From: Shimazuella alba
Lineage (GTDB): Bacteria; Bacillota; Bacilli; Thermoactinomycetales; Thermoactinomycetaceae
Direction of reading: 5' to 3'
Length of the DNA stretch: 64,000 nucleotides
Assembly: GCF_009831235.1 (NCBI RefSeq)
Contig: NZ_WUUL01000002.1
Span: 186,001-250,000, forward strand
Shown here one piece after another: positions 24,850 through 33,307 of the stretch (the stretch's first letter is position 1; every line of letters starts with the position of its first letter). The notes below the pieces were generated by a model. It saw nothing but the letters and a program-made list of their open reading frames with translations. It had not been told where the DNA came from and made no database searches. Made by a program: the position numbers and the translations under genes.

Positions 24850-25200
24850 ATTATAATACGTGTCGGCCTCATTGGAGTCGAAAGTATGCGAGAGCATAGT
24901 TAGCCGACCTAAGGTCGGCACGGGACTAAACACACTCCCATTCTTGGTATTGGGACGGTAGGCTTGTAATTCGAGTCGCGAATCGAATTACAATTTGTCT
25001 ACCGCCACCTTTATCGGGATGGTGTCTACCCAAGTGTTGTCCAACTTTTTCAGTTTTCTAAGGCATGCTGCTCGGCCGGCAGTCTTCCCTTACGGAGATT
25101 GAGAGAGATTGGTGCAGTGTTCGCTGAATGCTGCGCCCGTGCGAATAATGAACGACCATATAAAAAATCCTCTCCCACAAAACGGCGAGAGGATTTTGTT
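24850..25200 (+). ncRNA. Structured intergenic RNA of about 350 nt, identity not established (possibly raiA-like)
   Basis: This non-coding interval has a strong promoter in front and a U-tract terminator at the end. Several helices are visible. GTCGGC (24862-24867) or GGTCGGC (24913-24919) can each pair with GCCGAC(C) at 24903-24909, so these are alternative partners. TATGC-GAGA-GCATA closes a GNRA loop (24885-24898). TCCCA/TGGGA lie at 24936-24955. A long arm has CGGTAG/CTACCG enclosing an 11-bp TTGTAATTCGA/TCGAATTACAA stem (24956-25004). CACC/GGTG pair at 25006-25024, and GGTGCAG/CTGCGCC at 25111-25137. It is not tmRNA, RNase P, SRP or 6S RNA by their landmark sequences. The 5' half reminds me of raiA-type RNA, but I cannot verify this. 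Confidence 0.65.
25164..25197 (+). terminator. Intrinsic terminator of the structured RNA
   Basis: AAAATCCTCTC / GAGAGGATTTT (11-bp stem, 12-base loop) followed by GTTTTT on the plus strand; it could also serve the convergent kinase gene. Confidence 0.88.
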
Positions 25201-25240
25201 TTTCTGGATCCCCAATGGGCTTCACTTTTTGTAAAATTAG

Positions 25241-26161
25241 TTAAACCTGCATCTTTATAAACTGCTCTAATTCCTTCGTACTTGGATAGGAGATCTGTGT
25301 ACCTCGTTTTGTAACACTTAACGTTGCAAAGGCTGTAGCTTTTTTTATCGCATGAAGAACATCGCCATTTTGTACAAAAAAATGAGCAAAGCACCCAATA
25401 AATGCGTCACCAGCGCCCGTTGTATCGATAGCCGCCACTTTATGTGAAGAAACAGTCTGGGATGCCTCTCTCGTTACCCACATCACTCCTTGGCTGCCCA
25501 TTGTTACTATCACGTTTTTTAAACCTCTTTTAATCAGAGATAATGCAGACTCTTGGATTTGTTCTGCATTATCCACAGGCCTACCTGTTAGTATCTCTAG
25601 TTCGGATTCATTCGGAATAAAAAAATCACATTTGCATACATAGTCAAAATCTAAGTCTTTTGTCGCAGGTGCTGGGTTTAAAATAACAGGAATGCCATGT
25701 TCATTACCAAAATCAATCGCATGATAAATAGTTTGGAGTGGAATTTCCATCTGCAGCACAATAAGTGAACAAATTTTCAGTTTCTCTGCTGCTTGATCAA
25801 TATCCTCAGGCAGAAGATACTGATTTGCTCCTTTAATAATCAAGATACGGTTTCTTGACTCTGGATCCACAAAAATCGGGGCAACACCACTTGATGTTCT
25901 AGGAACTTTAGTTGTAAACTCTGTATCAATTCCATAGCTTTCCAGATTTTGAATGGTATTATCTGCAAAGAGGTCATCACCAACCTTCGTTATCATCATA
26001 ACTTTTGATCCCATTTTGGCAGCTGCTACAGCTTGGTTTGCCCCCTTGCCTCCACAACCTATCTCGAAATCTGGTGCCTCAAGCGTTTCTCCTTCTTTTG
26101 GCATGTGATCAATGTATGAAATGAGATCCACCATGTTAGAACCAATTACCGCTATATCCAT
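25241..26161 (-). CDS. deoK: PfkB-family sugar kinase, ribokinase/deoxyribokinase-like
   Basis: A 306-residue ribokinase-fold enzyme. Substrate-side GCGGKGANQAVAAAKMG lies near the N-terminus and the catalytic base is in the anion-hole motif AAIDTTGAGDAFIGCF. By family it phosphorylates ribose or deoxyribose at O5. Its position with deoC, a FucP-type permease and a DeoX-like gene argues for deoxyribose, giving deoxyribose-5-phosphate for DeoC. Last gene of the operon, 12 bases after the DeoX-like gene. Symbol by context; ribokinase is the alternative. Confidence 0.85.
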   Translation of the reverse strand: MDIAVIGSNMVDLISYIDHMPKEGETLEAPDFEIGCGGKGANQAVAAAKMGSKVMMITKVGDDLFADNTIQNLESYGIDTEFTTKVPRTSSGVAPIFVDPESRNRILIIKGANQYLLPEDIDQAAEKLKICSLIVLQMEIPLQTIYHAIDFGNEHGIPVILNPAPATKDLDFDYVCKCDFFIPNESELEILTGRPVDNAEQIQESALSLIKRGLKNVIVTMGSQGVMWVTREASQTVSSHKVAAIDTTGAGDAFIGCFAHFFVQNGDVLHAIKKATAFATLSVTKRGTQISYPSTKELEQFIKMQV

Positions 26162-26173
26162 ATTTATTCCTCC

Positions 26174-27187
26174 CTACTTCTTTCCGGTTACAACTGTAAA
26201 TGATCTTTCTTCCCCTGAACGGAGCTTGATTAGTGTTCCTGCTCTTTTCGCAGCGAGAAACCCTTCGGGGCGACATGTGGCTGGCAGTACAAACGCTCCT
26301 ACTTGCTGATCACTATTATGCAATAACCACCGAGTCGCATAATTCAATTCTGCAGTTGGAAATTTAGTAAAGAAAGTAACTCCATCTGGTGAAACCATTT
26401 CAAACTCAGCTTCCTCCTGATAACGATCTAACTCATCTGCAAAAAATACGATTTCAGGATCATACAAATCTGACTGATTTAATACAGCGATTGTTTCCTC
26501 TCCACTAAATAACTTCTTATTATAATCTATCCATTTCTCAGTCGGCTTCACATGATTTGGAATCGACTCTCTAAGCATGAAAATACTCTCTGGAAAGTTT
26601 TGCTTCATTACCCCATTTTCCAGATAAGCATAGTTTGTATGGCACATATATTGAAGTGGCATCTCCATGCCAGAAAGATTTTTCACCGTCATATTCAATT
26701 GAATAAAGGATTGACTGCTAAACATTTCAACACTTGGACAAGCGAGATAATGATGTCCGAATCCCTTTATATACTCTGTCTCGCCGCAAACTCTTATGCC
26801 CTCATTGGTTATTTCAAGCCAAGCCCTGTCCATCTTGGCACATGGCATTTCTCCGTGCAACCCATGTTTATCCTCAGGTCCTGGGCATCCACCCGAGATC
26901 AATCCTGAATGAAAAGCAAAACATCCATAGGTATCTATGATTTCATCTGCCCTTTTCGGCTCTGAAAACATGTTCTTCATTTTAAGATCTACACCATCAA
27001 ATTCCAAATCCCAAATCATTTGGCCCATATAAGGAAGAACAACCATTTTGCCGCGTGAGTTTATGAGCTCCAGCGCTTCTATCCCTGATGAATACCGGAA
27101 TACGCTTACTGCAAATGCATTGTTTCGAAAGATGACTTTGCTGTTTTCCTTAAAAAATTCCCGTTGCAGTTCTATTATCCCTGTCAT
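26174..27187 (-). CDS. deoX: DeoX-like protein (DUF4432 / aldose-epimerase-like)
   Basis: A 337-residue beta-rich protein of the galactose-mutarotase-like superfamily. GGCPGPEDKHGLHGEMPCAK, the run YMCHTNYAYLENG and a late LPATCRPEGF are recognisable family features. The Salmonella deoxyribose cluster carries deoX of about this length beside deoK and deoP; its role there (perhaps a mutarotase) is not proven. I choose ATG 27187 because AAGGGG sits nine bases upstream; an ATG immediately after AAGGGG has no spacing. Confidence 0.78.
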   Translation of the reverse strand: MTGIIELQREFFKENSKVIFRNNAFAVSVFRYSSGIEALELINSRGKMVVLPYMGQMIWDLEFDGVDLKMKNMFSEPKRADEIIDTYGCFAFHSGLISGGCPGPEDKHGLHGEMPCAKMDRAWLEITNEGIRVCGETEYIKGFGHHYLACPSVEMFSSQSFIQLNMTVKNLSGMEMPLQYMCHTNYAYLENGVMKQNFPESIFMLRESIPNHVKPTEKWIDYNKKLFSGEETIAVLNQSDLYDPEIVFFADELDRYQEEAEFEMVSPDGVTFFTKFPTAELNYATRWLLHNSDQQVGAFVLPATCRPEGFLAAKRAGTLIKLRSGEERSFTVVTGKK

Positions 27188-27261
27188 ATTTGTCATCCCC
27201 TTCGCTGTTTCAAACAATCAGGCAGCCGATGCTGGCTGCCCTTACCCAAGTCAATTTCTTA

Positions 27262-28599
27262 TTAAACTGATTCTTCTTCAACATTCTCCAATGTTTTCTG
27301 TTTCTTCATTTCTCCAAAGAAATAGAAACCAACGTAGATAAAACATGCCATCGGTACAAGAAAAGCGGTTTGCATGGAACCTAATAAATCAGATATATAT
27401 CCTTGTACTGCTGGTACAACAGCTCCTCCGACAATAGACATAACGAGAACTGCTCCAGCAATCTCTGTATATCTCTTCTCTTTTACAACTCCAAGTGTTT
27501 GCGTATAGATCGTCGGCCAACATGGTCCAAACAACATGCTTACCACAACAGCTGCATACACAGCTGTCATATTTGGCACCAATACTACATAAGCAAGCAG
27601 GACGGAGCCAATAATAGAATAGCTGAACAATACCTTAGATGGTGAAAAACGAGTCATCAGGAAATTGGCGATAAACTTTCCTACAAAAAAGGCAATAAAG
27701 CTATATACCATGAACGTTGAAGCTGTACGTTCGTTGATTTCAGGATTAAGGTTGAGTGCAAGCCGAATCGTAAATGACCAGACTGTTACCTGCATTCCTA
27801 CATATAAAAATTGAGCCATGATCCCTTTGCGAAAACGCCCATTTCCACCTAAATATTTCAGGGTCTGTATAATACCAGGTGATTCTTTTGAATTTTTTGT
27901 ACTTTGCACCACTGGTTTACAAGCAGGGTATTTTGTAAGAATGAACAGCACCAGAATACCGATAAGGACGAAAATAATATATTTATATGGCTCAAGTGTA
28001 TGTTGTAACATTTTCAGACCAAATGCATGTGCCTCTACTGGAGACATTTTTGCCATCTGCGCCTCAAGACTTGCCCCCTCTTGAAACACAAGATATTTCC
28101 CTAGCAAAATCCCTGCAATGGCACCAATCGGATAAAACGTTTGGCTGATGTTCAATCGAAGAGTAGCATACTTACGTGGTCCAATCATGGAACTGTACGT
28201 ATTTGCAGCAGTCTCGAGAAAACCCAATCCAATAGCAATGGAGAAAATCGCGAACAAAAACATGGTATAGGTAGCCATATGGGAAGCTGGATAAAATAAC
28301 GAGCAACCTGCAATATAGAAAAGTAATCCCGTAATAATTGCAAACTTATAATTCGTTTTCTTAATTACTATAGAAGCTGGTATGGCGATGAGAAAATATC
28401 CACCGTAAAATGCACTCTGTACTAAAGCGCTTGCAAAATCACTTAGTTCAAAAACGTGCTTAAACTGGGCGATCAAAATATCATTCAAACTTGCTGCCAC
28501 CGCCCATAGCGGGAACAATAGAGACAATAAAATAAATTGAAAAACAGGGGTGCGATTCAAATATCCGTCTGGCAATTGAATGATGTTGTTGCTTTGCAT
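27262..28599 (-). CDS. deoP: MFS sugar:H+ symporter, FucP family (DeoP-like)
   Basis: A 445-residue permease with about 12 hydrophobic helices. The N-terminal FILLSLLFPLWAVAASLNDI and QSAFYGGYFLIAIPAS segments are typical of the fucose permease (FHS) subfamily. It should import deoxyribose or a related pentose with protons. The start at ATG 28599 has AAGGGG nine bases upstream, the same layout as the DeoX-like gene. It lies between deoC and the DeoX-like gene in one operon. Confidence 0.86.
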   Translation of the reverse strand: MQSNNIIQLPDGYLNRTPVFQFILLSLLFPLWAVAASLNDILIAQFKHVFELSDFASALVQSAFYGGYFLIAIPASIVIKKTNYKFAIITGLLFYIAGCSLFYPASHMATYTMFLFAIFSIAIGLGFLETAANTYSSMIGPRKYATLRLNISQTFYPIGAIAGILLGKYLVFQEGASLEAQMAKMSPVEAHAFGLKMLQHTLEPYKYIIFVLIGILVLFILTKYPACKPVVQSTKNSKESPGIIQTLKYLGGNGRFRKGIMAQFLYVGMQVTVWSFTIRLALNLNPEINERTASTFMVYSFIAFFVGKFIANFLMTRFSPSKVLFSYSIIGSVLLAYVVLVPNMTAVYAAVVVSMLFGPCWPTIYTQTLGVVKEKRYTEIAGAVLVMSIVGGAVVPAVQGYISDLLGSMQTAFLVPMACFIYVGFYFFGEMKKQKTLENVEEESV

Positions 28600-28641
28600 T
28601 TGTAACATCCCCTTGTTGTGTGTTTTCATTTTTTAAAATGA

Positions 28642-29307
28642 TTAGTACTGACCCTCAGCAGCTTGACCATTCATAATCTTTACCCCAGAGCTTGCACCGA
28701 TGCGATTTGCACCTGCTTCTAACATGGATTTCAAATCATTCCAATCACGAATTCCACCTGATGCCTTTACACCTAATTTGTTCCCAACAACTTTGCGCAT
28801 TAGTAACACATCCTTCACTGTTGCACCACCTGATCCAAATCCTGTTGACGTTTTTACAAAATCCGCACTAGCGCGCATAGAAATCTCGCAGGCTCGTACC
28901 TTCTCTTCCTCTGTGAGTAGAGATGTTTCGATAATCACCTTTACAAGCGCCTTACCGCGGGCGGCTTCTACAACTGAGCGAATATCAGCTTCTACCACTT
29001 CATCTTCGCCAGACTTTAGTAATCCAATATTCATTACCATATCTACTTCTTCTGCACCATTCTTGATTGCATCTTCTGTTTCAAAACGTTTGACAGCAGT
29101 AGTTGAGGCCCCAAGTGGAAAGCCAATAACGGTACAAACTTTCACATTACTCCCTTTCAGCTCTTCTGCTGCAACTTTTACCCAAACCGGATTTACACAT
29201 ACAGAAGCAAATCCGTATTCTCTTGCCTCTGCACATAGTTTTATAATCTCTTCCTGTGTTGCCTCTGGTTTTAACAGGGTGTGATCAATCATTTTTGCTG
29301 TGTCCAT
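28642..29307 (-). CDS. deoC: Deoxyribose-phosphate aldolase DeoC
   Basis: A 221-residue TIM-barrel class I aldolase cleaving 2-deoxyribose-5-phosphate to acetaldehyde and glyceraldehyde-3-phosphate. The Schiff-base lysine is in [14 protein letters not shown], the second active lysine in [11 protein letters not shown], and [11 protein letters not shown] is the family N-terminus. First structural gene after the regulator; a cre-like site lies about 40 bases upstream. Confidence 0.96.
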   Translation of the reverse strand: MDTAKMIDHTLLKPEATQEEIIKLCAEAREYGFASVCVNPVWVKVAAEELKGSNVKVCTVIGFPLGASTTAVKRFETEDAIKNGAEEVDMVMNIGLLKSGEDEVVEADIRSVVEAARGKALVKVIIETSLLTEEEKVRACEISMRASADFVKTSTGFGSGGATVKDVLLMRKVVGNKLGVKASGGIRDWNDLKSMLEAGANRIGASSGVKIMNGQAAEGQY

Positions 29308-29342
29308 TTGGATATTCCTTCTTTCTTAAGGAAATGCATGGA

Positions 29343-29356
29343 ATGAAAGCGCTATT
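29343..29356. promoter_or_regulatory. Candidate cre (CcpA) site upstream of deoC
   Basis: TGAAAGCGCTATTA fits the cre pattern TGWAANCGNTNWCA except near the 3' end. It lies between the regulator stop and deoC, where carbon catabolite control would be expected. Confidence 0.5.
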
Positions 29357-29434
29357 ATTTTTTTAAAAAACGGGCACTTTGATAGATATCGCCCATTAGT
29401 TCTCTTTTAACAAATAACATTCCATGTTCATCAT

Positions 29435-30457
29435 TTAAAAAGTCTTCTTTCCTAATCGGCAAGATCCCCTGATGATTAGCTCAGGAGATAATAAATACTC
29501 CCGTTTCTGAAGCGATTCTTTAAAACAAATTCGATCATACAAAAGCTGAAACGCGACCTCTCCAATCGCATTCATTGGTCTTGAAACAACACTAAGTTTT
29601 GGTTTTAAAAATGTTGCAATATCAATATCATCAAAACCTATAAATGATACCTCTGTGCCAAGCTCCCAATTCAAGTCATTCAATGCTTTCATACAACCAA
29701 TTGACATCAAGTTATTCGAAGAAAATATTGCAGTAGGCTTATCCTCAAGGGAATAAAGTTCATGGGTTACCTGGTAACCACTTTGTTCGCCGAAGTCTCC
29801 TTGAATCACATAGCGCTCATCAAAAAGAATATTATAATTCTCCAGCGCCTTCTTATAACCCAAAAATCTCTCATGTCCAGGCGTCGTATTTTGCGGACCA
29901 CAAATAATCGCAATTTTCTCATGCCCCTGAAGTATCAAGTGCTGAACTGCTTGATAGGATCCCTTCACGTTATCGACTAAAACTGTATCTACTTCGAATC
30001 TTTTGATGTTGCGGTCAACCGCTACAATAGGAATCTTTTGATCATGAAGCAGCTTCAGATGATCACCATTCTCATTTGCTGTGGTGATAATGACACCATC
30101 CACGCCTCGCTCAATAAAATTCTTCACAATCTTTTCTTCTATTATTGGTGACTCATTTGTACTGCTTAACATCGTGAAGTAGTGTTTCTCACGAGCTCTT
30201 TGCTCAATTCCAGCCATCACAAGCGGAAAGAAGGGATTTTTAATGTCAGGAACAATTACACCGATCGTATTGGTTTCTTTCCGCTTTATTGTTCTAGCTG
30301 CTGCATTACGGATATATCCTAGTTCATCAATAGCCTTTTGTATTCTCTCCTCTGTTGCTCTATGAACACCTCCTTGGTTATTAATCACCCGAGAAACAGT
30401 TGCAATGGATACATTGGCTAGCTTAGCCACATCCTGAATATTAGGTTTAGAAGGCAT
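29435..30457 (-). CDS. LacI-family transcriptional regulator of the deoxyribose operon
   Basis: A 340-residue regulator with N-terminal helix-turn-helix and hinge PNIQDVAKLANVSIATVSRV and a periplasmic-binding-protein-like effector domain (TIGVIVPDIKNPFFPLVM onward). I start at ATG 30457, with GGGAG upstream; the longer open frame would run into the operator. Two copies of a TAAACGTTTA palindrome upstream indicate autoregulation. The effector is probably deoxyribose or its phosphate (inference). In Salmonella the comparable regulator DeoQ is DeoR-type, so the control differs here. Confidence 0.9.
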   Translation of the reverse strand: MPSKPNIQDVAKLANVSIATVSRVINNQGGVHRATEERIQKAIDELGYIRNAAARTIKRKETNTIGVIVPDIKNPFFPLVMAGIEQRAREKHYFTMLSSTNESPIIEEKIVKNFIERGVDGVIITTANENGDHLKLLHDQKIPIVAVDRNIKRFEVDTVLVDNVKGSYQAVQHLILQGHEKIAIICGPQNTTPGHERFLGYKKALENYNILFDERYVIQGDFGEQSGYQVTHELYSLEDKPTAIFSSNNLMSIGCMKALNDLNWELGTEVSFIGFDDIDIATFLKPKLSVVSRPMNAIGEVAFQLLYDRICFKESLQKREYLLSPELIIRGSCRLGKKTF

Positions 30458-30473
30458 TTTCAAAACTCCCAAA

Positions 30474-30492
30474 ATGTAAACGTTTAGATTTT
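30474..30492. promoter_or_regulatory. LacI-type operator, proximal copy
   Basis: ATGTAAACGTTTAGATTTT contains the perfect palindrome TAAACGTTTA (30477-30486), 16 bases upstream of the regulator start. An identical copy lies 74 bases further upstream. Confidence 0.75.
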
Positions 30493-30547
30493 CCATTAAA
30501 AAAATAGATAAAATAAACATCCATTCAAATTAACTTTTTATTCTTTC

Positions 30548-30566
30548 ATGTAAACGTTTAGATTTT
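30548..30566. promoter_or_regulatory. LacI-type operator, distal copy
   Basis: A second identical 19-base ATGTAAACGTTTAGATTTT, palindrome at 30551-30560. The 74-bp centre-to-centre spacing is close to seven helical turns, which would suit repression by looping. Confidence 0.72.
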
Positions 30567-30960
30567 TGTCCTTGCATGTACAATAACATCAAAAAAATAA
30601 AAAAGCAAGATATTTTGTATGCGCTTTCAAAGATACTTTTTAACTCTTACATTCATTTTTTTAGTGTCATCCAATAAATGCTTAACTTGTCCTTTTATCC
30701 ATACTCCATATACCGATCACTTTTCTATTATCTACCTCATGCACCTAAGGAAGAGGCACAAGTCTCTCTAATCTCCTAGTCTCGAATTGATGGGTATAGC
30801 GTCCTTTGTGTTTTTTCAACAACTGACGTGTAAAACATACAACAAGCTACTTTGTCCATCATTCAAATTATTTATGCAACAACCTCAAATAAATAATTTC
30901 GTTTTATATTTGTTCCACAAATTTAGTTGATTATCCTGACTTTGGATATTCGAAATCGAT
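30567..30960. other. Intergenic region without a gene
   Basis: No frame is protein-like. The only notable element is the 18-base insertion-element-like end at 30869-30886. Confidence 0.6.
30869..30886. repeat. Insertion-element-like end, inverted copy of 34472-34489
   Basis: TATTTATGCAACAACCTC is the exact reverse complement of GAGGTTGTTGCATAAATA at 34472-34489. Ends of this look occur in several IS families. No transposase lies nearby. Confidence 0.45.
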
Positions 30961-30993
30961 AAACCTCTCCCATCCCAACATGAAGAGAGGTTT
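30961..30993. terminator. Terminator of the 70-residue membrane protein gene
   Basis: AAACCTCT / AGAGGTTT stem, five bases past the stop of the minus-strand gene at 30999. Confidence 0.65.
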
Positions 30994-30998
30994 CCCGT

Positions 30999-31211
30999 TT
31001 AAAAGAGCCAATATGCTAATCCAAACCCAAAAATGAATAAGAGTAATAAAATAATAACAACGCCAATCAATAACCCAGCTACCCAAATCCCCAGTCCTGG
31101 AATCGAGATTTTCTGTGTGCGGTATGTTCTCTTTAACCCTACATATAACAAGTGCCCGAATAAATATGCTAAAATTGGCAAAATAAAAAGGGAAAATTTT
31201 AAGAAAATCAT
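30999..31211 (-). CDS. Small two-helix membrane protein, unknown function
   Basis: A 70-residue protein with two membrane helices (about 3-24 and 43-69) joined by a basic loop LKRTYRTQKISIPG. The start has an AGGAAAGGAA site, and a hairpin terminator follows, so it is a plausible monocistronic gene. I do not recognise a family. Confidence 0.6.
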   Translation of the reverse strand: MIFLKFSLFILPILAYLFGHLLYVGLKRTYRTQKISIPGLGIWVAGLLIGVVIILLLLFIFGFGLAYWLF

Positions 31212-32172
31212 TTCCTTTCCTACCTCTATCCTGTCTTATATAGAAGACTCATAAGGATAATCCTCTATCCTCTATTTTACATGGAAAGAAGTGCTAAGAT
31301 AATAACTTATTTTTTTATTCTTATAAAAAGGAAAATGATACCCTCCATTGGAAAATATAAAAGAATGTTTTTCAACACTCTTTTCATTTTATAGGGGAAT
31401 GTACTATTTCTATTGGTTTCCTAATATATTAAAAATGCAGTATGTATGTCTATAAAGACCCTGTTCAAGTAAATACTGTTCTTGTTCACGAATTTTTTCA
31501 AGTTCAAATGCAAAAACATGGAATTCAACAAAAATACCCTTGATTAGATAACTGAAGGATTAGCTTAAGTAGGGTTAGCTGTTGAGTGACTACAAAGGGA
31601 TATTGCAGTGATATAAGTACCGATGTTCTTGTGGAAGAATCTCTTATACAAGATTAAAAACCTTTCGAGAAGGTGGAAGGTGTAAATTTTGTGATGGCGA
31701 AAAGAGAAGAGAAACGATGGAAAAATTGCAGCAAGCTTTTCCAGACTGATATTGGCATGTAAAGAGTGATCATCCGATTACTCTCTTTTTAACCATTCGA
31801 TCTACACTACAAAAAATAACTCACCAGTTATTATATGACATCGGCCAGGATGGGCGAGTGTTAGCAAGAATCGTTTGTTGTAAGTTGCGAAGGTAATGGG
31901 CGGATTGTACATTTTATTTGGATTGGTATGCTCAAATGACAAAAAGGTCGGGGCTTCTGGCCCAGGGAATTCCTATGCTAGCAGCCCATTTGTCACACGA
32001 TCAAGTCGAGCGAGATGTTGTTTCCTCAGGGACTGCACCCACCGCTTCTTTCACCTGTTCTTTCGGCAGTTACACTCTTCCATCCTAGCGAATCTTCGGG
32101 TTAACGTATCACCCCTACTCATCATACCCACGATTCAGTAGTTCAACTACTGGACCGTTTCGGGTGTTCTGA
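31212..32172. other. Degraded intergenic region with gene fragments
   Basis: No intact gene. It holds a cysteine-rich fragment (31612-31749), a possible hairpin AGAGTGAT/ATTACTCT near 31760-31790, and from about 31900 G+C-richer sequence continuous with the frameshifted gene downstream. Confidence 0.55.
31612..31749 (+). pseudogene. Zinc-ribbon-like gene fragment
   Basis: The frame reads YKYRCSCGRISYTRLKTFRE, then GGRCKFCDGEKRRETMEKL and a stop. It shows a CxC and a CxxC pair as in small zinc ribbons linked to phage or homing-endonuclease proteins. It is preceded directly by a stop and has no start codon or ribosome site, so it is a remnant. Confidence 0.4.
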
Positions 32173-32837
32173 TCAGTCGATCGTGGATCGTGTGTTTTCG
32201 AAGATAAGGATTTCTTCCTTCCAGACGATCTCCCACTGGCCGTTGCTCCAACGAGTGTGTAGCCAGTACTTGCGCTGCTGAAAGGTATTGTTCTGGAGAG
32301 GGATCTTCTTCCCTGAACCAGCGTGATAGTGTGATGGTATCCATCCTCCTCCCACGACATCTTAGAAATAGAAGTGTACGGTTGTTCGTATCCCTCGGCA
32401 TTCCATTGGTCGAAGACCTGCTTCAACGGCTCGTCGGAACCGATCATCCACGACGACTTGATATTGTTGACATGGAGGAAGTCTATCTCTCTGAAGACTG
32501 GGTCAAACCACCTGAGATTGTAGTGTGTCGTATCCATGTACTTGCCATGCATACAGTGGAAATTGACTTCATTGACTCTCCACTTGTAGTCGCAAAGGGT
32601 ACGGGTGTATGTTGACTCATCAGGAAGGGTTACGAGGGAGATACCCTTAAGGAAGCTAACCGCGATCTGCAACTTCGGGCAGATCCCCACGAAGTAGTAG
32701 CAGGTGTCCTTAGTCTTACGCAAGCGTCGAGTTTTATAGACGGTCTGCACCGGTTGGGTGAGGGACCACTCGATCAAGCGAAGATCCGGCACCATATGTA
32801 CCGAAAAAGGGAATGGTTTGTGGATGGTAGCGAACAT
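32173..32837 (-). pseudogene. Frameshifted gene of unknown, probably foreign origin
   Basis: From ATG 32837 (AGGAGAG site) the frame reads MFATIHKPFPFSVHMVPDLR through about 165 residues to SWEEDGYHHTITLVQG. In the GGGAAGAAGATCCC stretch near 32300-32312 the protein-like sequence moves to another frame, KKIPLQNNTFQQRKYWLHTR, then WSNGQWEIVWKEEILIFENT and a stop at 32173. The unshifted frame runs on into low-complexity serine/arginine sequence. Codon use is G/C-rich and unlike the flanks. No family recognised. It is a broken gene, a sequencing error, or less likely a recoding site. Confidence 0.55.
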
Positions 32838-33097
32838 GGCTCTCCTAGGATTGTCTAACAAAATGTACTTTTATTTTAGTCGTTTTTCATGTTATGGCAA
32901 TTTAAACTCCCTCTCTTTGTTTATTCGCTATTTTGAGGAAAACTTGAAATTAACTTCGAAAATTAATTTTTTGGAAACGCAACTGCTTTCATGTAAGCAA
33001 ATCTGTTATCAAATAATTTAAAAATTAGATAATTTAGCTAAATAAACGTATAATAGTAAAAACATGTGCTGTGGCTGAGCTTAACCTAAATCTCTAT

Positions 33098-33307
33098 TTA
33101 CACATGAGGATAGTTTGATACTTGTCTCGATATATCATCCGTAATTTCACCTTCTACATTACAGATTAGCGATGGTTTATAACCCTTTAAAAAAGAAGTC
33201 AATGGTATTAATTCTTGATTCATTAAATGCACCTCTTCCTCTCCTAACCCTTCCTCATGCTGCTTAAAGATGTAATGCATCGTATCTATTATTTCTTTAG
33301 TGTCCAA
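33098..33307 (-). CDS. Small IF2_N-like protein or fragment
   Basis: A 69-residue frame (TTG start) MDTKEIIDTMHYIFKQHEEG onward. The same frame is open upstream and reads HRVWDLARTLELDTKEIIDT, which resembles the N-terminal helical module of translation initiation factor IF-2 (RVYELAKELNxxSKE pattern). A stop (TGA) lies just before that stretch and the TTG has no good ribosome site. It may therefore be a fragment of a larger gene with a lost start. Confidence 0.4.
   Translation of the reverse strand: MDTKEIIDTMHYIFKQHEEGLGEEEVHLMNQELIPLTSFLKGYKPSLICNVEGEITDDISRQVSNYPHV

Noticed and set aside
24850-25200. T-box or other cis-acting leader for a downstream gene
   Set aside because: The next gene on this strand is far away and a terminator closes the RNA; the adjacent kinase is on the opposite strand. 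No T-box TGGN motif setting was recognised.
25050-25394. 114-codon minus-strand frame across the RNA terminator and kinase end
   Set aside because: It overlaps the kinase gene in another frame and runs back through the structured RNA; cysteine-rich shadow without a ribosome site.
32115-32401. Alternative minus-strand ends of the frameshifted gene (arginine/serine-rich tail and an 84-codon frame)
   Set aside because: The third frame (KKIPLQNNTFQQRKYWLHTR onward) is far more protein-like and ends cleanly, so the others are shadows.
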